Assembly (NCBI GenBank): GCA_933207985.1
Contig: OW240917.1
Span: 98,024,439-98,088,438, forward strand
Source of the DNA: Pelobates cultripes
Taxonomy: Eukaryota; Chordata; Amphibia; Anura; Pelobatidae
Length of the DNA stretch: 64,000 bases
Reading direction: 5' to 3'
The notes under the pieces were generated by a model, which saw nothing but the letters and a program-made list of their open reading frames with translations, did not search any database and was not told the origin of the DNA. Positions 52,646 through 62,928 of this stretch are shown piece by piece. The position numbers were made by a program, and so were the translations under genes. Each line of letters begins with the position of its first letter. Position 1 is the first letter of the stretch.

Positions 52646-55600
52646 TCATGCTGCACCCTTCTCGAGGTAGGAGCTCCAGGGGTACCATTTGAGGGCGCAC
52701 TTGTCCGAGCGCTCCTGCAGGGAGGCCGTCATGAGTTCCATTTCGTGAATGGCTTCTACCTTATCCACCCATTGGCGATATGTGGGGATTGTCTGGGCCT
52801 TCCAGTGTAGGGGTATGAGTGTTTTGGCTGCGGTGAGCAATTGTATGGTGAGCGAGTTTTTGTATTTGCTCAGGGGTGTGTTTGTATGGTTCAGGAGCAT
52901 CTGCAGGGGTTGGAGGGGGAGGTCTGTGTCTGTAATCTCCCTGATCTTATTATTAATCATCCGCCAAAATGGAACTATGTGGGGGCAGGACCACCAAATG
53001 TGCAGGTATGAGCCTAGTTCTACCCCACATCGCCAACATTCCCCCACGTCCGCCTGTGTCAGGTGTCTAAGAGTGTCAGGTGTGCGGTACCACCGTGTCA
53101 AAAGTTTGTAACTAGTTTCTTGAAATTTGGAACTTATCGAGCACTTGTGGGTCAGGAGAAAGATTTTTTTTTTTTCCCATTCTATATCTGTCAACTGGGT
53201 TCCAGTCTCCTGTTCCCATTTATTGGTGAAGCCCAAGGGACGCGAATCCGCCGTCCGCATGAGGGACCCATACATACGCGAGACGCCGTGTTCTATATGT
53301 TTCCTATCGGTACACATTTGTTCAAACTCTGTAAGCTGCCTATGTATATGGGCCTTCCCTGGCAGGTGGGCATGGTATGCCTTTATCTGGTGATAGTGAA
53401 AGGAGTCCAACGGCGTAGGGAGTCGATCTCCCATTAGGTCTTGTAGGCTTCTGATCCGGCCACCCTCACTCCATTGATGTAGATAATTCCAGTCCGAGGC
53501 TTGGAGGCGTATAAGAGCCGCCGGATGTAGTCCTCCAGCCAGGTCTGGGTTATACGTGATGGGAGTCAGGGGGTTCGGGGAAGTCGTCAGCTGCCGGGCA
53601 TAGCGCAGTTTGCACCAGACTCTCAATGTGGCGTCTATGATAGGATTAGTAGTCTGAAGGTCCCTATAGGTGGCACTCCCCAGCCAGAGTCTGGATGGGA
53701 TGCCACCTCGCGTTTGTTCCTTCTCCAGCGTCACCCATCGTTTTGGTCCCGGGAGGGCGTGCCAGTCGATTATCCTGTGCAGGTGCGCGGCTTGATAGTA
53801 CATGAGCAAAGAAGGCAACCCAACTCCTCCTTCCATCTTGGGGCGCTCCAGGGTCGCCCGGCGGATACGCGTCTGTCTTTGGTTCCATACAAACTTGCGT
53901 ATGACCGTGGTTGCCGACCTAAAGAATTCCTGTGTCATCTGCGTGGGCAGGGTTGCAAACAGAGCAGTCTCGGGAGTATATTCATCTGATGCGACCGAAC
54001 CAGGTAAGATACAGTCCTGACCATCGTGTCAGGTCCTGCTGTATAGTGGTGAGCATGGGAAGGAAGTTGAGTTGGTACAGGAGGGAGAGGTCCTTCGGCA
54101 GCCAGGTGCCCAGGTAGCGGAGTTTTGATTCCCGCCAGGCAAAGGGGAATTGGGAGCGAAGGTGGTCTGCGAGGCCCCTCTCGCGTGTTATCAGCATGGC
54201 TTCCGACTTATCTAGATTCAGTTTTAGGTTGGACACTTTGCCATACGCGGTAAACGCTCGTAATAAGTTTGGTATGGAGACTAAGGGCTGCTCCAGGAAG
54301 AAGAGCATGTCATCCGCGTAGGCTGCCACTCTGTGTTCTTCGCTCCCTATCTTGACTCCCGTTATTCCCCCATCCCGTCTGACCGCCTCCAGGAATGGTT
54401 CCAGGGTGAGGGCAAACAGGAGGGGGGACAGGGGGCAGCCCTGTCGGGTCCCATTGCCGATGGAAAAGGCTTCTGTCAGGGCCCCGTTGACGCGGATCCT
54501 TGCTGTTGGTGTGGAGTATAGGGCCGAAACCCAACCACGCAGGTAGGGCCCGAAGCCCATATGTCGCAGCGTCTCAGCCAAAAGACCAAGTCGACCCGAT
54601 CAAACGCCTTTTCGGCGTCGGTCGATAGGAGGACCGTAGTTTTATGGGTCTTACCAGCCACGTGTATAATGTTAAGCGCTCTTATGGTGTCATCCCTCGC
54701 CTCCCTACCCGGAATGAAGCCCACCTGGTCCGGGTGGATAAGATCCGGCATGATCCTCATTAGCCTCATGGATAGGGCCTTAGTGAAAAGCTTCAAGTCC
54801 GCATTTAATAGCGAGATAGGCCGATAACTCGCACAATTCACTGGGTCCTTGCCTTCTTTGGGGATGACCGTGATTGTCGCCACCAGGGAGTCCGCGGGGA
54901 AGCTCCCCGTGTCCCGTAAGGAGTTCAGACCTGTCAAAAGTCGCGGTAGGAGCGTATCCTGGAACGTTCGGAGATAGGCGAGCGGAAGGCCGTCTGGTCC
55001 TGGGGCCTTATGTGGTTTGGACCGTTTCAAGGCTGCCTTGAGCTCCTCCAGCGTCAGGGGGCACTCCATTTCCTCGGCAAGCTCCGGTGACAGTCTGCAG
55101 GTTACTTTGGTCTCTAGATATTCGGTGATTCCCCTCCGTCTGTGCTGTTCTGAGGCTTCTCGGGCCCCTGTCCGTGAGTTGTAGAGGTCCGAGTAGTAGG
55201 CCCGAAAGGCTCCCATGATTCCAGTCGGCATGCTGTGGATCCTACCCTCTTGGGTACATATCTTATGGATGTGAGATGACCTCCTCTGTTTCCGGATCAT
55301 TCTGGCCAAGAGCTTGCCGCACTTATTAGAGTACTCATAAAAGAAACGGGCCGACTTCCTCAAGGTGAGTAAGTGTCCCTGGGAGAGGTGATCCCGGAGT
55401 GCCTTACGAGCGTTCGTCAATTGGAGGTATGTATCATCGTCTACATTCTGTTTGTGCGTGTCCTCCAGCGTCACTACCGTCTTCAGGAGTTCTGCTATGC
55501 GGCGCGCCTTCTCCTTATTACGCTTGGTACCTATAGAGATAAAGTGTCCTCTCAAGACACATTTGTGTGCCTCCCATACCATTAGTGATGTCACGTCCGG

Positions 55601-56440
55601 GGTATCATTGTTAGCGAAATATTGGGTAAGAAGTTGTTGGGCTGTGGAACGCGCCTCGAGGTCTGATAGTAACGTCTCATTGAGCCTCCATTGACGGTCT
55701 ACTGGTTTGAATAGAGGCGAGCGCATCTGCACCGTGACCGGGGCATGGTCCGAATGGCACATGGTCCCTATTGCGGCTCCCTGGAGGTGTGTCAGGAATT
55801 CCTGGGGCAGAAAAATGTAGTCAATACGGCTATACTGCTTATGTGTAGGGGAATAATAGGTATAATCTCTCTCGTCGGGGTGAGTAACCCTCCAACTGTC
55901 AACCAGCCCCACCGAGTTAAGGGCCTGTCTGGCCCTGTGGAGGCAGTGTGTGGGTATGGCACTAGAGCCCTTTGAGGAATCCACCCGCGGTTCCAACGGC
56001 AGGTTCAGGTCTCCCGCCAGAACCAAAAATCCCTCCCTAAATCGTTCTAGTTTTGCTAACGTTTTGGCTAAGAAAGAGTGTTGTGCTCGGTTCGGGCTAT
56101 AGACACAGGCGAACGTGTAGGCGTGTTCCGCTATGGTACCCTTGAGGAATAGGTATCTCCCACCTGGGTCTGTGAGTAATTCTTTGTGTTGGTACGGGAT
56201 CAAATGTGAGAAAAGGATTGCGACACCTGTCTTCTTGGCATCTGGGTGACATGCATAGTATCCCTGTGGAAATCGGTTGTTTCCGAGCTTGGGGTGGGCC
56301 CCACTCACAAAGTGCGTCTCCTGCAGGAACGCCACGGACACCCTCTCCGCCCAGAGCTGGCGCATCAACTGGGAGCGTTTCTCCGGGACATTAAGGCCCC
56401 TGGCATTGTGCGACCAGAGCTTCAGCTGCGCCGGACGCAC
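52646..56440 (-). pseudogene. Tx1-clade ORF2 (endonuclease, RT), two frameshifts
   Basis: The minus-strand polyprotein is in three frames. 54476-56440: endonuclease with SHNARGLN, LQETHF, LAGDLNLPLEP, SRIDYIF and HSDHAPV, then RT APGPDGLPLAYL, SYRPISLLNADLKL and LLSTDAEKAFDRVD (catalytic Asp). 53982-54581: NGTRQGCPLSPLLFAL and VAAYADDMLFFLEQP (YADD active site). 52646-53938: C-terminal domain with CWRCGVELGSYLHIWWSCP, a CCHC-type motif. The frames meet near 54560-54530 and 53985-53938, so only two small indels inactivate it. All endonuclease and RT catalytic residues visible are intact, which implies a recent insertion. Confidence 0.9.
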
Positions 56441-57443
56441 CCGAGGCCCGGCCCACCACCGGGACCGCCATGAGCACTAGTGACCACCCGTGACCCGGGG
56501 GAGAGGCGGGGAAGAGGGCGCGGGAGGCAGAGCCGAGCCCTGCCCTCAGATGCAGCAAGGAAATGCAACGTCCGACCTTGGTCCGGGTTATCGTCTAGTA
56601 GTCCCCTACCTACTGACCATCTAGACTCCGACCTTTATATACAACTAAGGTCTGTTGCGTGGGGTGTGGTACAAACCACGTGTGTCACCTGTCACTCGTA
56701 TATGTAGTGTCCGTCTGTGACCGTCCTCCCAGTCTCCCCCAACCCGCTGGTGGGAGTGTCTGTCGCCTGAAATCCCAGGAGAAAAGGCGTCTCTGCCCCG
56801 GTGTCCCAGCCGTCCCACATTAGGGGATCCCCCCCTTCCGATTGCATTGCTGCCCCTGGATTAGGCCTGACTGGTTTCCTCCCCCCTCCCCCCCAGAGGT
56901 CCCCCGGCCTCTGGCACCGCTTGTGACCTATAGGTTACTTAAGTTGCGTCTTAACGGCTAAGCTTCGTCGCCGTCCTATGACCCTAAATGGGCCCCCCGC
57001 TAATCCTCAATTTGGCACCCCAACATCTGGCCTCTATATGTAGTCTCATTCAAAAACATGAACCTCTAACAACTGAACGTAACCTACTCTAAGACACCAT
57101 TTTCGATCTGCCCCGGCATCCTGTCTCTGGACCCCCTTTATGAGCTCCCGTGTCCCTGGCCCTTGGAGACTTGTAAGTTGTGGTGTAATATCTATAGATT
57201 TTTTTCCCTTCCTTCTTGTCCGTTTCCCGCGCTCCGCCAAGAATCTGCGGGGTGGCAAGGTATTCGTCCATGGGGCCCGGGGTATAATGCGTCGGGGCAT
57301 GGGATGGCCTCGGGGTCACCCCTCGCTTAGTTTTCCCCATAAGTGCAATGATTTTGCTTCGTTAACAGGGCGCTTAGCGGGTTGGGGCCTAGGAGCACCC
57401 GTCAACTGCGTCCTACTCCATGTACAGTTCGGCCACGCCCCCC
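56441..57443 (-). other. Region upstream of ORF2 in Tx1 copy 1
   Basis: GC-rich 5' part of the LINE. A frame at 57046-57300 (arginine/lysine-rich) is the only sizeable one on the minus strand and is not recognisable as ORF1. It may be the ORF1 C-terminus or an untranslated spacer. Confidence 0.4.
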
Positions 57444-57457
57444 GACTACAGGCTTTC
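57444..57457. repeat. Target-site duplication of Tx1 copy 1, right
   Basis: GACTACAGGCTTTC, after which DIRS sequence resumes (TTCACCTTCTG). Confidence 0.9.
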
Positions 57458-58586
57458 TTCACCTTCTGATTTGTCATCAGGTGAATTAAACAAGTTTATT
57501 AAAGAAGTTCTGGCTGTCATGGATAAAGGAAAGACTCTGGAGGAAAAAGAGAGAGGCTTCCCTGTGCATCCAAGATCCTTGAGTCTCATCAACCGAGAAT
57601 TAATAACCCAGAGGGGAAAAAAGCTTTTATTTCAAAGTGTTTCAAACTAATTTTCAAATTACAAGATTCTGAAAACTGGAAAGAACTGCCAAAAGTGTGT
57701 GTGCAAGGAGCACAGTTATCTAAAAAAAAATCCAAACACCATTCCCATTGAGACAGTGGCAGTCTCAAGGATCACATGGACAAATGAGCAGAGACCTCTT
57801 GCAGGAGAATATCCCAAGCTGCAGCCTTCCACTTATTGCTGGAGCATCAGTAGCAAGAGCTCAGTGTCTAGTTACAATCTCCTGAAAATTGTCTCCTAGA
57901 TGGATCAGTCAAAGAATTATCATATGCTTAGGAACAGCAGACATGACAGACCAGAAATTGTCAGCTCAGAACATAGGTTTATCATCGGTGGCCAGGCGGG
58001 AGATCTGGCTGAAATCTTGGACTGCAGATACAGCTTCCAAAGTCGCTTTGTGCGTACTTCCCTTTGAAAGGTAAAAACTTTTTATTGTTCTCCTCTGTAA
58101 GAACTATAGCAGATGTCCAACACTAAAAAAGTTTTCACTCATGGTAAGATATGTAAATGAAACAGAAAGTTCTTGCCCCATAGCCAAAGATCATACATAT
58201 AATTATTTTTGCAACTTCAGAAAACAACCACAGTACTCTAGGCTCAGTGAAAAGCAGTCTCACAACAGACAAGACAAAAAGGACTCTATGACATCAGATC
58301 AAATGTGGGAGGAATATTACAAGCAATGGGAGCTGACCATTCAAAATCCTTGCATGTTAAACCCTATCCGAAATGGGTACAAGACAAAATATCTAGAAGT
58401 TCCTTCTTCCAAATTCCTTAGTTCGACCTACTTTCCTAAAATAAAGGTTACTTTGCTGGCCAAATCCCTTGTTCTTCTGTGAAAAGGTGTCATAGAAAAG
58501 GTTCCAAAAGGAGAACAATTTCAAGGAGTCTATTCAAGACCTTTAGTCTTATTAAAACAAGACAATTCCTTCCATCCAGTCATAGA
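57458..58586 (+). pseudogene. DIRS gag-like/pol junction and start of reverse transcriptase
   Basis: After the LINE, plus-strand frames read ELNKFIKEVLAVMDKGKTLE (57480-57550), a degraded middle, and YFPKIKVTLLAKSLVLL, then the start of a DIRS RT: KGVIEKVPKGEQFQGVYSR and LVLLKQDNSFHPVID at 58487-58586. The pattern (I..VP....G.YS..........RPVID) opens RT in DIRS elements. Several stops (58053-58140, 58480) show that it is inactive. The second LINE follows at once. Confidence 0.7.
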
Positions 58587-59097
58587 TTTTTTTTTTTTCA
58601 AATTTGACAATTTTTATTGTTTTGTCATTTCTTGAGAGGATGGGGATACAGAAAAAAGAAAGGGAGGGGTGGGGAAGGGGGAAGTTGCAATTCCATAAAG
58701 AATGTGTACAAGTTAGTTGTCACAAACAATCTCTGTAATCACAGTTGCTGGAGTACATATAATAATTGTTAAACAGTGCAAGGTAGTGGTATTCGTGCTT
58801 TGACCGTTGGTGTATATACCTTTCCCGTTCCCTTGGAGTAGATGAGAGGGAGAGAGCTAGGGCCTGACCTTATGCTTCAGTGGTAATGTTTGCCATAATT
58901 TCCCATGGGGGCTTGATGTGTGCTTGAGGTTGTTTGAGGGTTATTCAGGTTACTATTCGGGTTCACCTTATGACCTCTAGTGGTGTTTGGAGTGGTCGTA
59001 CTCCTTGTGATCAGTTACTTTGACATTCCTGTATGGTGGAGTATGCTTTGATAAGTATTCTGGCCCTGTGTGGGTTGAGGTCAGTCATGACGTCAGC

Positions 59098-62000
59098 TCA
59101 CGACGGGAGGTTCCCTGTTGTGCCACTTTTGTATGTTTCCCACTTATCCCATGCTATTTCCCAGTATCTTCGGTACTGTTTGTGTGGTTTGTTGGGAGGA
59201 GTGGTTTGCCTTCTCATTGTGGTTTCAAAATGGCCCGCGTGGCTTATTTGTTGTATGCACATGGGGATGGAGGGTATAGTTTGTGATAGCCAGTTTTGTG
59301 CTAGGGCGCCCAGGGCTACTATATTTATATGGAAGATGAGATACCTATCTGGTTTAGGTAGCGACTCTGGGATGTTGAAGAGCACGTAGTGTTCTAAATT
59401 ATGAGGTAGGGTGCATCCTGTACTGTGTGTGATGATTTTGGATATGTCTTTCCAGTATTGTTGCAGGTATGGGCAGGTCCACCATATGTGTGCCATCGTT
59501 CCTGTGCTTGATTTGCATCTCCAGCAGTGTGTTGGAAGAGATTGGTTATATTTGTGTAGTCTTATGGGCGTGAGGTACCATCTATATAGGAGTTTTTTGG
59601 CAAGCTCTATATGTCTTGAGCATAACGTGAAGGTTTTGGGGGTTAGGATCATACGTTTCCATTCCGGTTCAGTAAATTTTGTGTGGGTCTCTGTTTCCCA
59701 CGCTTTGATAAATCTGTGTTCGTGCAGTTTGCATTTTGTGGGTAGTGTTGTATAGATAGAGGATATGACTTTCTGGGGCGGTGTGGGGCTAATATACATT
59801 TCCTCGAATGCTGTCATCTTTTGTGTCTGAGTGCTGATAGTTTTCTCCTGAATTTGTATGCGCAACCATGAGTCTAATTGGCGGTATGAATAATGTGCTA
59901 CTATTGGGAGCTTATGTGAGTTCTGTAATGAGGCGAAGGTTGCTAGTCCCGTGTTGGTGATTATCTGGTGTAGAAATTGTATGCCGTGTCTTTCCCATAT
60001 TCTGTAGTTAAAATCCGGGATAATGTGCGCTATAGATTTGAGTGGCATGGCTTTGGAGATGATTGAATTATTTGTTAGGAGGGGACGGGCCCCATCCCAT
60101 ATTTTTAGTGATAATGTTGTGGTTGGTAGGCAATCTTGCAGTTGCGGCCGGTTAAGTTTCGGTATCCACACCAAGTTGTCAGTACTAGTATTATTGGCCC
60201 ATTCTGCTTCTAGGTGCTTCCATTGAGGTGCTTGTGCGCCTGGTCGTGTTTGGATAATACTGCTAAGTACGGTTGCATGGTAGTACTGTTTAAGGTTTGG
60301 CAAGTTCATACCCCCTTCTTTGAGCGGTAACTGCAGTACCTTTAGGGCTATACGTGCCCTTTTGTCATTCCAAACAAATCTGGTTATCCAGCGTTGGATT
60401 GTGGTAAAGTAAGTGGCGGGTATATGAATCATAAGTGATCTGAAAAGGTATAACAACTTGGGGAGGATTATCATCTTGATCGCTACCATGCGTCCCGACC
60501 AGGATATGAATGATGTTTTCCATTCTTGTAGTTGTTTTTTTATTTCTATACTGAGTTTGCCATAATTGGCGTTAAATAATGCGGTGTGTAATTTTGTGAA
60601 CCGTATACCTAGAAATGTAATGTAGTCAGTTCTCCAGTCGTATGTGTAGGTGTTTTTTAGTTTATGAGTGACCTCTGGGGGGAGTCCTTTGCAGAGAGCT
60701 TGCGTCTTAGAAATATTTAGTTTGTAATAGGACATTTTACTGTAGTTTTCTAGTATGGAGTTGAAATGTGGTAGAGAGGCTTCCGGGTCTTGTATCGTCA
60801 GTAGTACATCGTCCGCGAATAGTGTGAGTTTGTGTTCTTTGCTTTTTGTTTTGACGCCTAGGATTAATGGGTGTTGTCTAATGAGGGTCGTGAGAGGTTC
60901 TAACGCCAGGACGTATAACAGGGGTGAAAGGGGGCATCCCTGTCTGGTCCCGTTCGTGATCGCGAACGGATCCGAAAGGAACCCTGCGTTGATGAGTCTA
61001 GCGGTGGGGTTGCTATATAAAGCCTGTATTGTGTTCATGAACTCTGGTGGAAATTCGAACTTCGCTAAGGTCGCTCTGAGAAAGTCCCAATTCAGCCTAT
61101 CAAAAGCCTTTTCGGCATCAAGCGACAAGAATAGGCATCCCATTTTCCGTTTGTGTATGCTGTATAGTATGTCTAAAACTTTCCTAGTGCCGTCAGTGCC
61201 TTGTCTTCCTTTTATAAAGCCAACTTGGTCTTCATGGACTAAGTCTGGAAGCATTGCAGCTAGTCTATTTGAGTATATTTTCGCCAGCAATTTAACATCT
61301 GTGTTAAGAAGTGAAATGGGGCGCAAGTTCTGTCCTTTGTCTGGCGGTTTCCCTGGTTTGGGCAATGTGGCTACATGGGCTATGAGCATTTCCTGTGGGA
61401 TTGTCCCTGTGTGTATTATGGATTGAAAGGTTTGTTTCATGTAAGGAATGAGTGTAGGTGCGAAAGTTTTGTAGTATTGATTTGTGAATCCGTCTGGGCC
61501 CGGGGATTTCCCTGTAGGTAGTCTGGTAATTGCGTCCGTCAGTTCAGTTATCGAGATCTGTTCCGACAATTTGTGTTTTTGTTCTTCTGTCAATGTTGGC
61601 AGCGGTATCTGTTGTAGGTATCCCTCAATGTCTGTGACAGTTGGTTGATATAGGGTTTTATCTGCTTTTAGATTATAGAGGGCGTTATAAAAGGTCACTA
61701 GTTCCCTATTCATGTCTTGCGGGTTCCATAGTTTTTGGTTACCTTTTGAGAGAATGTATGGAATCTTAGAATTAGATTGCTTTTTGCATAACATGTTGGC
61801 CAGCAATTTGCTAGCCTTGTTCCCTTTCGCATAATGATTCATCTTAAATTTTTTCAGAATGTATGCCGTTTTTTGGAATTGGTGGTCATTAATTTTGGTG
61901 GTGATGTTTTGGATTTCCGATAGGAGATCCTGTTTTTTTGTTTGGTAATATGTTTGGATAATATCTCTTAGCTGTATGAGCAGTTTCATAAGTGTTGCTC

Positions 62001-62928
62001 GTCTTTGCTTATTGAGATATGATGCTCTGCGGATCATCAGTCCTCGTACGACTGATTTGTGTGCTTGCCACAGGATTGGGGCCGTGGTCTGGGGGTTCTC
62101 ATTAGTAGTGAAGTAGTGTTTAAGTTCTTGTTCTAGTGTGAGGGTGAAGTCTTGGTCGTGAAGCAGTGAGTTGTTTAGTCTCCATGAGCCTTTGCCTTTG
62201 TATGTGAATGCATCAGTGAGTGTCAGTATCACTGGGGCGTGGTCCGACCATGTAATATCTCCATGTATACATTGATGCGTGTGCGGTAATCCTGTGCTGG
62301 TCATGAAAAAATGATCTATCCTAGAGTGGGTCTTGTGCACTTGGGAGTAGTAGGTGTAGTCCTTATCTCCTGGATGTAGTGTGCGCCACACATCGTATAA
62401 GTTAAATTGAATTAGCAGTTTATTAAGTTTGGCGCAGACCGGTCTAAGGGATGTCAATCTGGTTTTTTTTGCGTCTAGTGTAGTGTCCATTTCCGGGTCT
62501 AGGGTATGGTTTAGGTCTCCGCAGTATATTACTATGCCTTGTTGTACGTTGCTCACTTTAGTCAGTATTTTATGTAGGAAGTGCCATTGATTGTCGTTTG
62601 GTGCGTAGATATTAACTATGGTGTATGTGACATCATTAAGGTTGCATATTAGGATGAGGTATCTCCCATTGGTGTCTTTAACTATTTTGAGTGGTTCGAA
62701 TGCCACTGATTTGTGTATTAGAATGCTAACTCCTCTAGATTTGTGGCTATGTGTGGAGTGGTATTGGTTTGGGAATTGTTTAAGGTCCAAAGAAGGAGAT
62801 GTCTGCCTTTTGAAGTGAGTTTCTTGGAGGCAGATCACATCCGCGTTATGGTTTTTCAGTTCCGTGCGCAGTGTTTGGCGTTTTTGGGGGGTATTTAGAC
62901 CCCTTACATTATGTGAGTATATTTTCAT
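59098..62928 (-). CDS. Intact ORF2 of Tx1-clade L1: APE endonuclease and reverse transcriptase
   Basis: The 1276-residue protein has no stops. ORF2 nicks DNA and copies the element RNA at the nick. The endonuclease (residues 1-240) has Asn7 in SHNVRGLN, Glu36 in LQETHF, Asp138 and Asn140 in CGDLNHTLDP, Asp205 in SRIDHFF and Ser-Asp-His at 228-230. The RT (about 460-790) has PGPDGFTNQYY at 477, RPISLLNTDVKLLAKIY from 536, catalytic Asp604 in LDAEKAFDRLNW, TRQGCPLSPLLYVLALEPL from 661 and FADD with Asp706/707. A C-terminal CCHC-type motif, CWRCKSSTGTMAHIWWTC, lies near residue 1130. The start at MKIYSHN fits the family, in which the endonuclease begins almost at the N-terminus. Of the ORF2 copies here, only this one is complete. 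It could be active if ORF1 and the 5' region are also intact. Confidence 0.95.
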   Translation of the reverse strand: MKIYSHNVRGLNTPQKRQTLRTELKNHNADVICLQETHFKRQTSPSLDLKQFPNQYHSTHSHKSRGVSILIHKSVAFEPLKIVKDTNGRYLILICNLNDVTYTIVNIYAPNDNQWHFLHKILTKVSNVQQGIVIYCGDLNHTLDPEMDTTLDAKKTRLTSLRPVCAKLNKLLIQFNLYDVWRTLHPGDKDYTYYSQVHKTHSRIDHFFMTSTGLPHTHQCIHGDITWSDHAPVILTLTDAFTYKGKGSWRLNNSLLHDQDFTLTLEQELKHYFTTNENPQTTAPILWQAHKSVVRGLMIRRASYLNKQRRATLMKLLIQLRDIIQTYYQTKKQDLLSEIQNITTKINDHQFQKTAYILKKFKMNHYAKGNKASKLLANMLCKKQSNSKIPYILSKGNQKLWNPQDMNRELVTFYNALYNLKADKTLYQPTVTDIEGYLQQIPLPTLTEEQKHKLSEQISITELTDAITRLPTGKSPGPDGFTNQYYKTFAPTLIPYMKQTFQSIIHTGTIPQEMLIAHVATLPKPGKPPDKGQNLRPISLLNTDVKLLAKIYSNRLAAMLPDLVHEDQVGFIKGRQGTDGTRKVLDILYSIHKRKMGCLFLSLDAEKAFDRLNWDFLRATLAKFEFPPEFMNTIQALYSNPTARLINAGFLSDPFAITNGTRQGCPLSPLLYVLALEPLTTLIRQHPLILGVKTKSKEHKLTLFADDVLLTIQDPEASLPHFNSILENYSKMSYYKLNISKTQALCKGLPPEVTHKLKNTYTYDWRTDYITFLGIRFTKLHTALFNANYGKLSIEIKKQLQEWKTSFISWSGRMVAIKMIILPKLLYLFRSLMIHIPATYFTTIQRWITRFVWNDKRARIALKVLQLPLKEGGMNLPNLKQYYHATVLSSIIQTRPGAQAPQWKHLEAEWANNTSTDNLVWIPKLNRPQLQDCLPTTTLSLKIWDGARPLLTNNSIISKAMPLKSIAHIIPDFNYRIWERHGIQFLHQIITNTGLATFASLQNSHKLPIVAHYSYRQLDSWLRIQIQEKTISTQTQKMTAFEEMYISPTPPQKVISSIYTTLPTKCKLHEHRFIKAWETETHTKFTEPEWKRMILTPKTFTLCSRHIELAKKLLYRWYLTPIRLHKYNQSLPTHCWRCKSSTGTMAHIWWTCPYLQQYWKDISKIITHSTGCTLPHNLEHYVLFNIPESLPKPDRYLIFHINIVALGALAQNWLSQTIPSIPMCIQQISHAGHFETTMRRQTTPPNKPHKQYRRYWEIAWDKWETYKSGTTGNLPS

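Larger units (their letters stand above)
51841..57443 (-). mobile_element. L1 Tx1-clade LINE, copy 1
   Basis: A 5.6-kb minus-strand insertion in the DIRS element, with poly-A (poly-T on plus) at 51841-51852, a 3' UTR of about 800 bp, ORF2 at 52646-56440 and about 1 kb upstream of ORF2 (56441-57443). Perfect 14-bp duplications flank it. ORF1 is not recognisable in the upstream 1 kb, so the copy is probably 5' truncated within ORF1 or its 3' spacer. Confidence 0.9.
51545..58586 (+). mobile_element. DIRS-like retrotransposon, 5' part, split by LINE insertions
   Basis: Two plus-strand segments belong together: 51545-51840 and 57444-58586. They are separated by a Tx1 LINE flanked by a 14-bp duplication, GACTACAGGCTTTC. 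The second segment is cut off at 58586 by another Tx1 LINE exactly inside the RT start (FHPVID). The rest of the RT, RNase H, methyltransferase-like and recombinase regions would lie beyond the second LINE, outside the window. Stops are frequent. Confidence 0.75.

Noticed and set aside
54561..55975. Several plus-strand frames of 70-90 codons
   Set aside because: Antisense shadows of Tx1 copy 1 ORF2.
60755..61426. 223-codon plus-strand frame
   Set aside because: It is the antisense shadow of the intact Tx1 ORF2 RT region.
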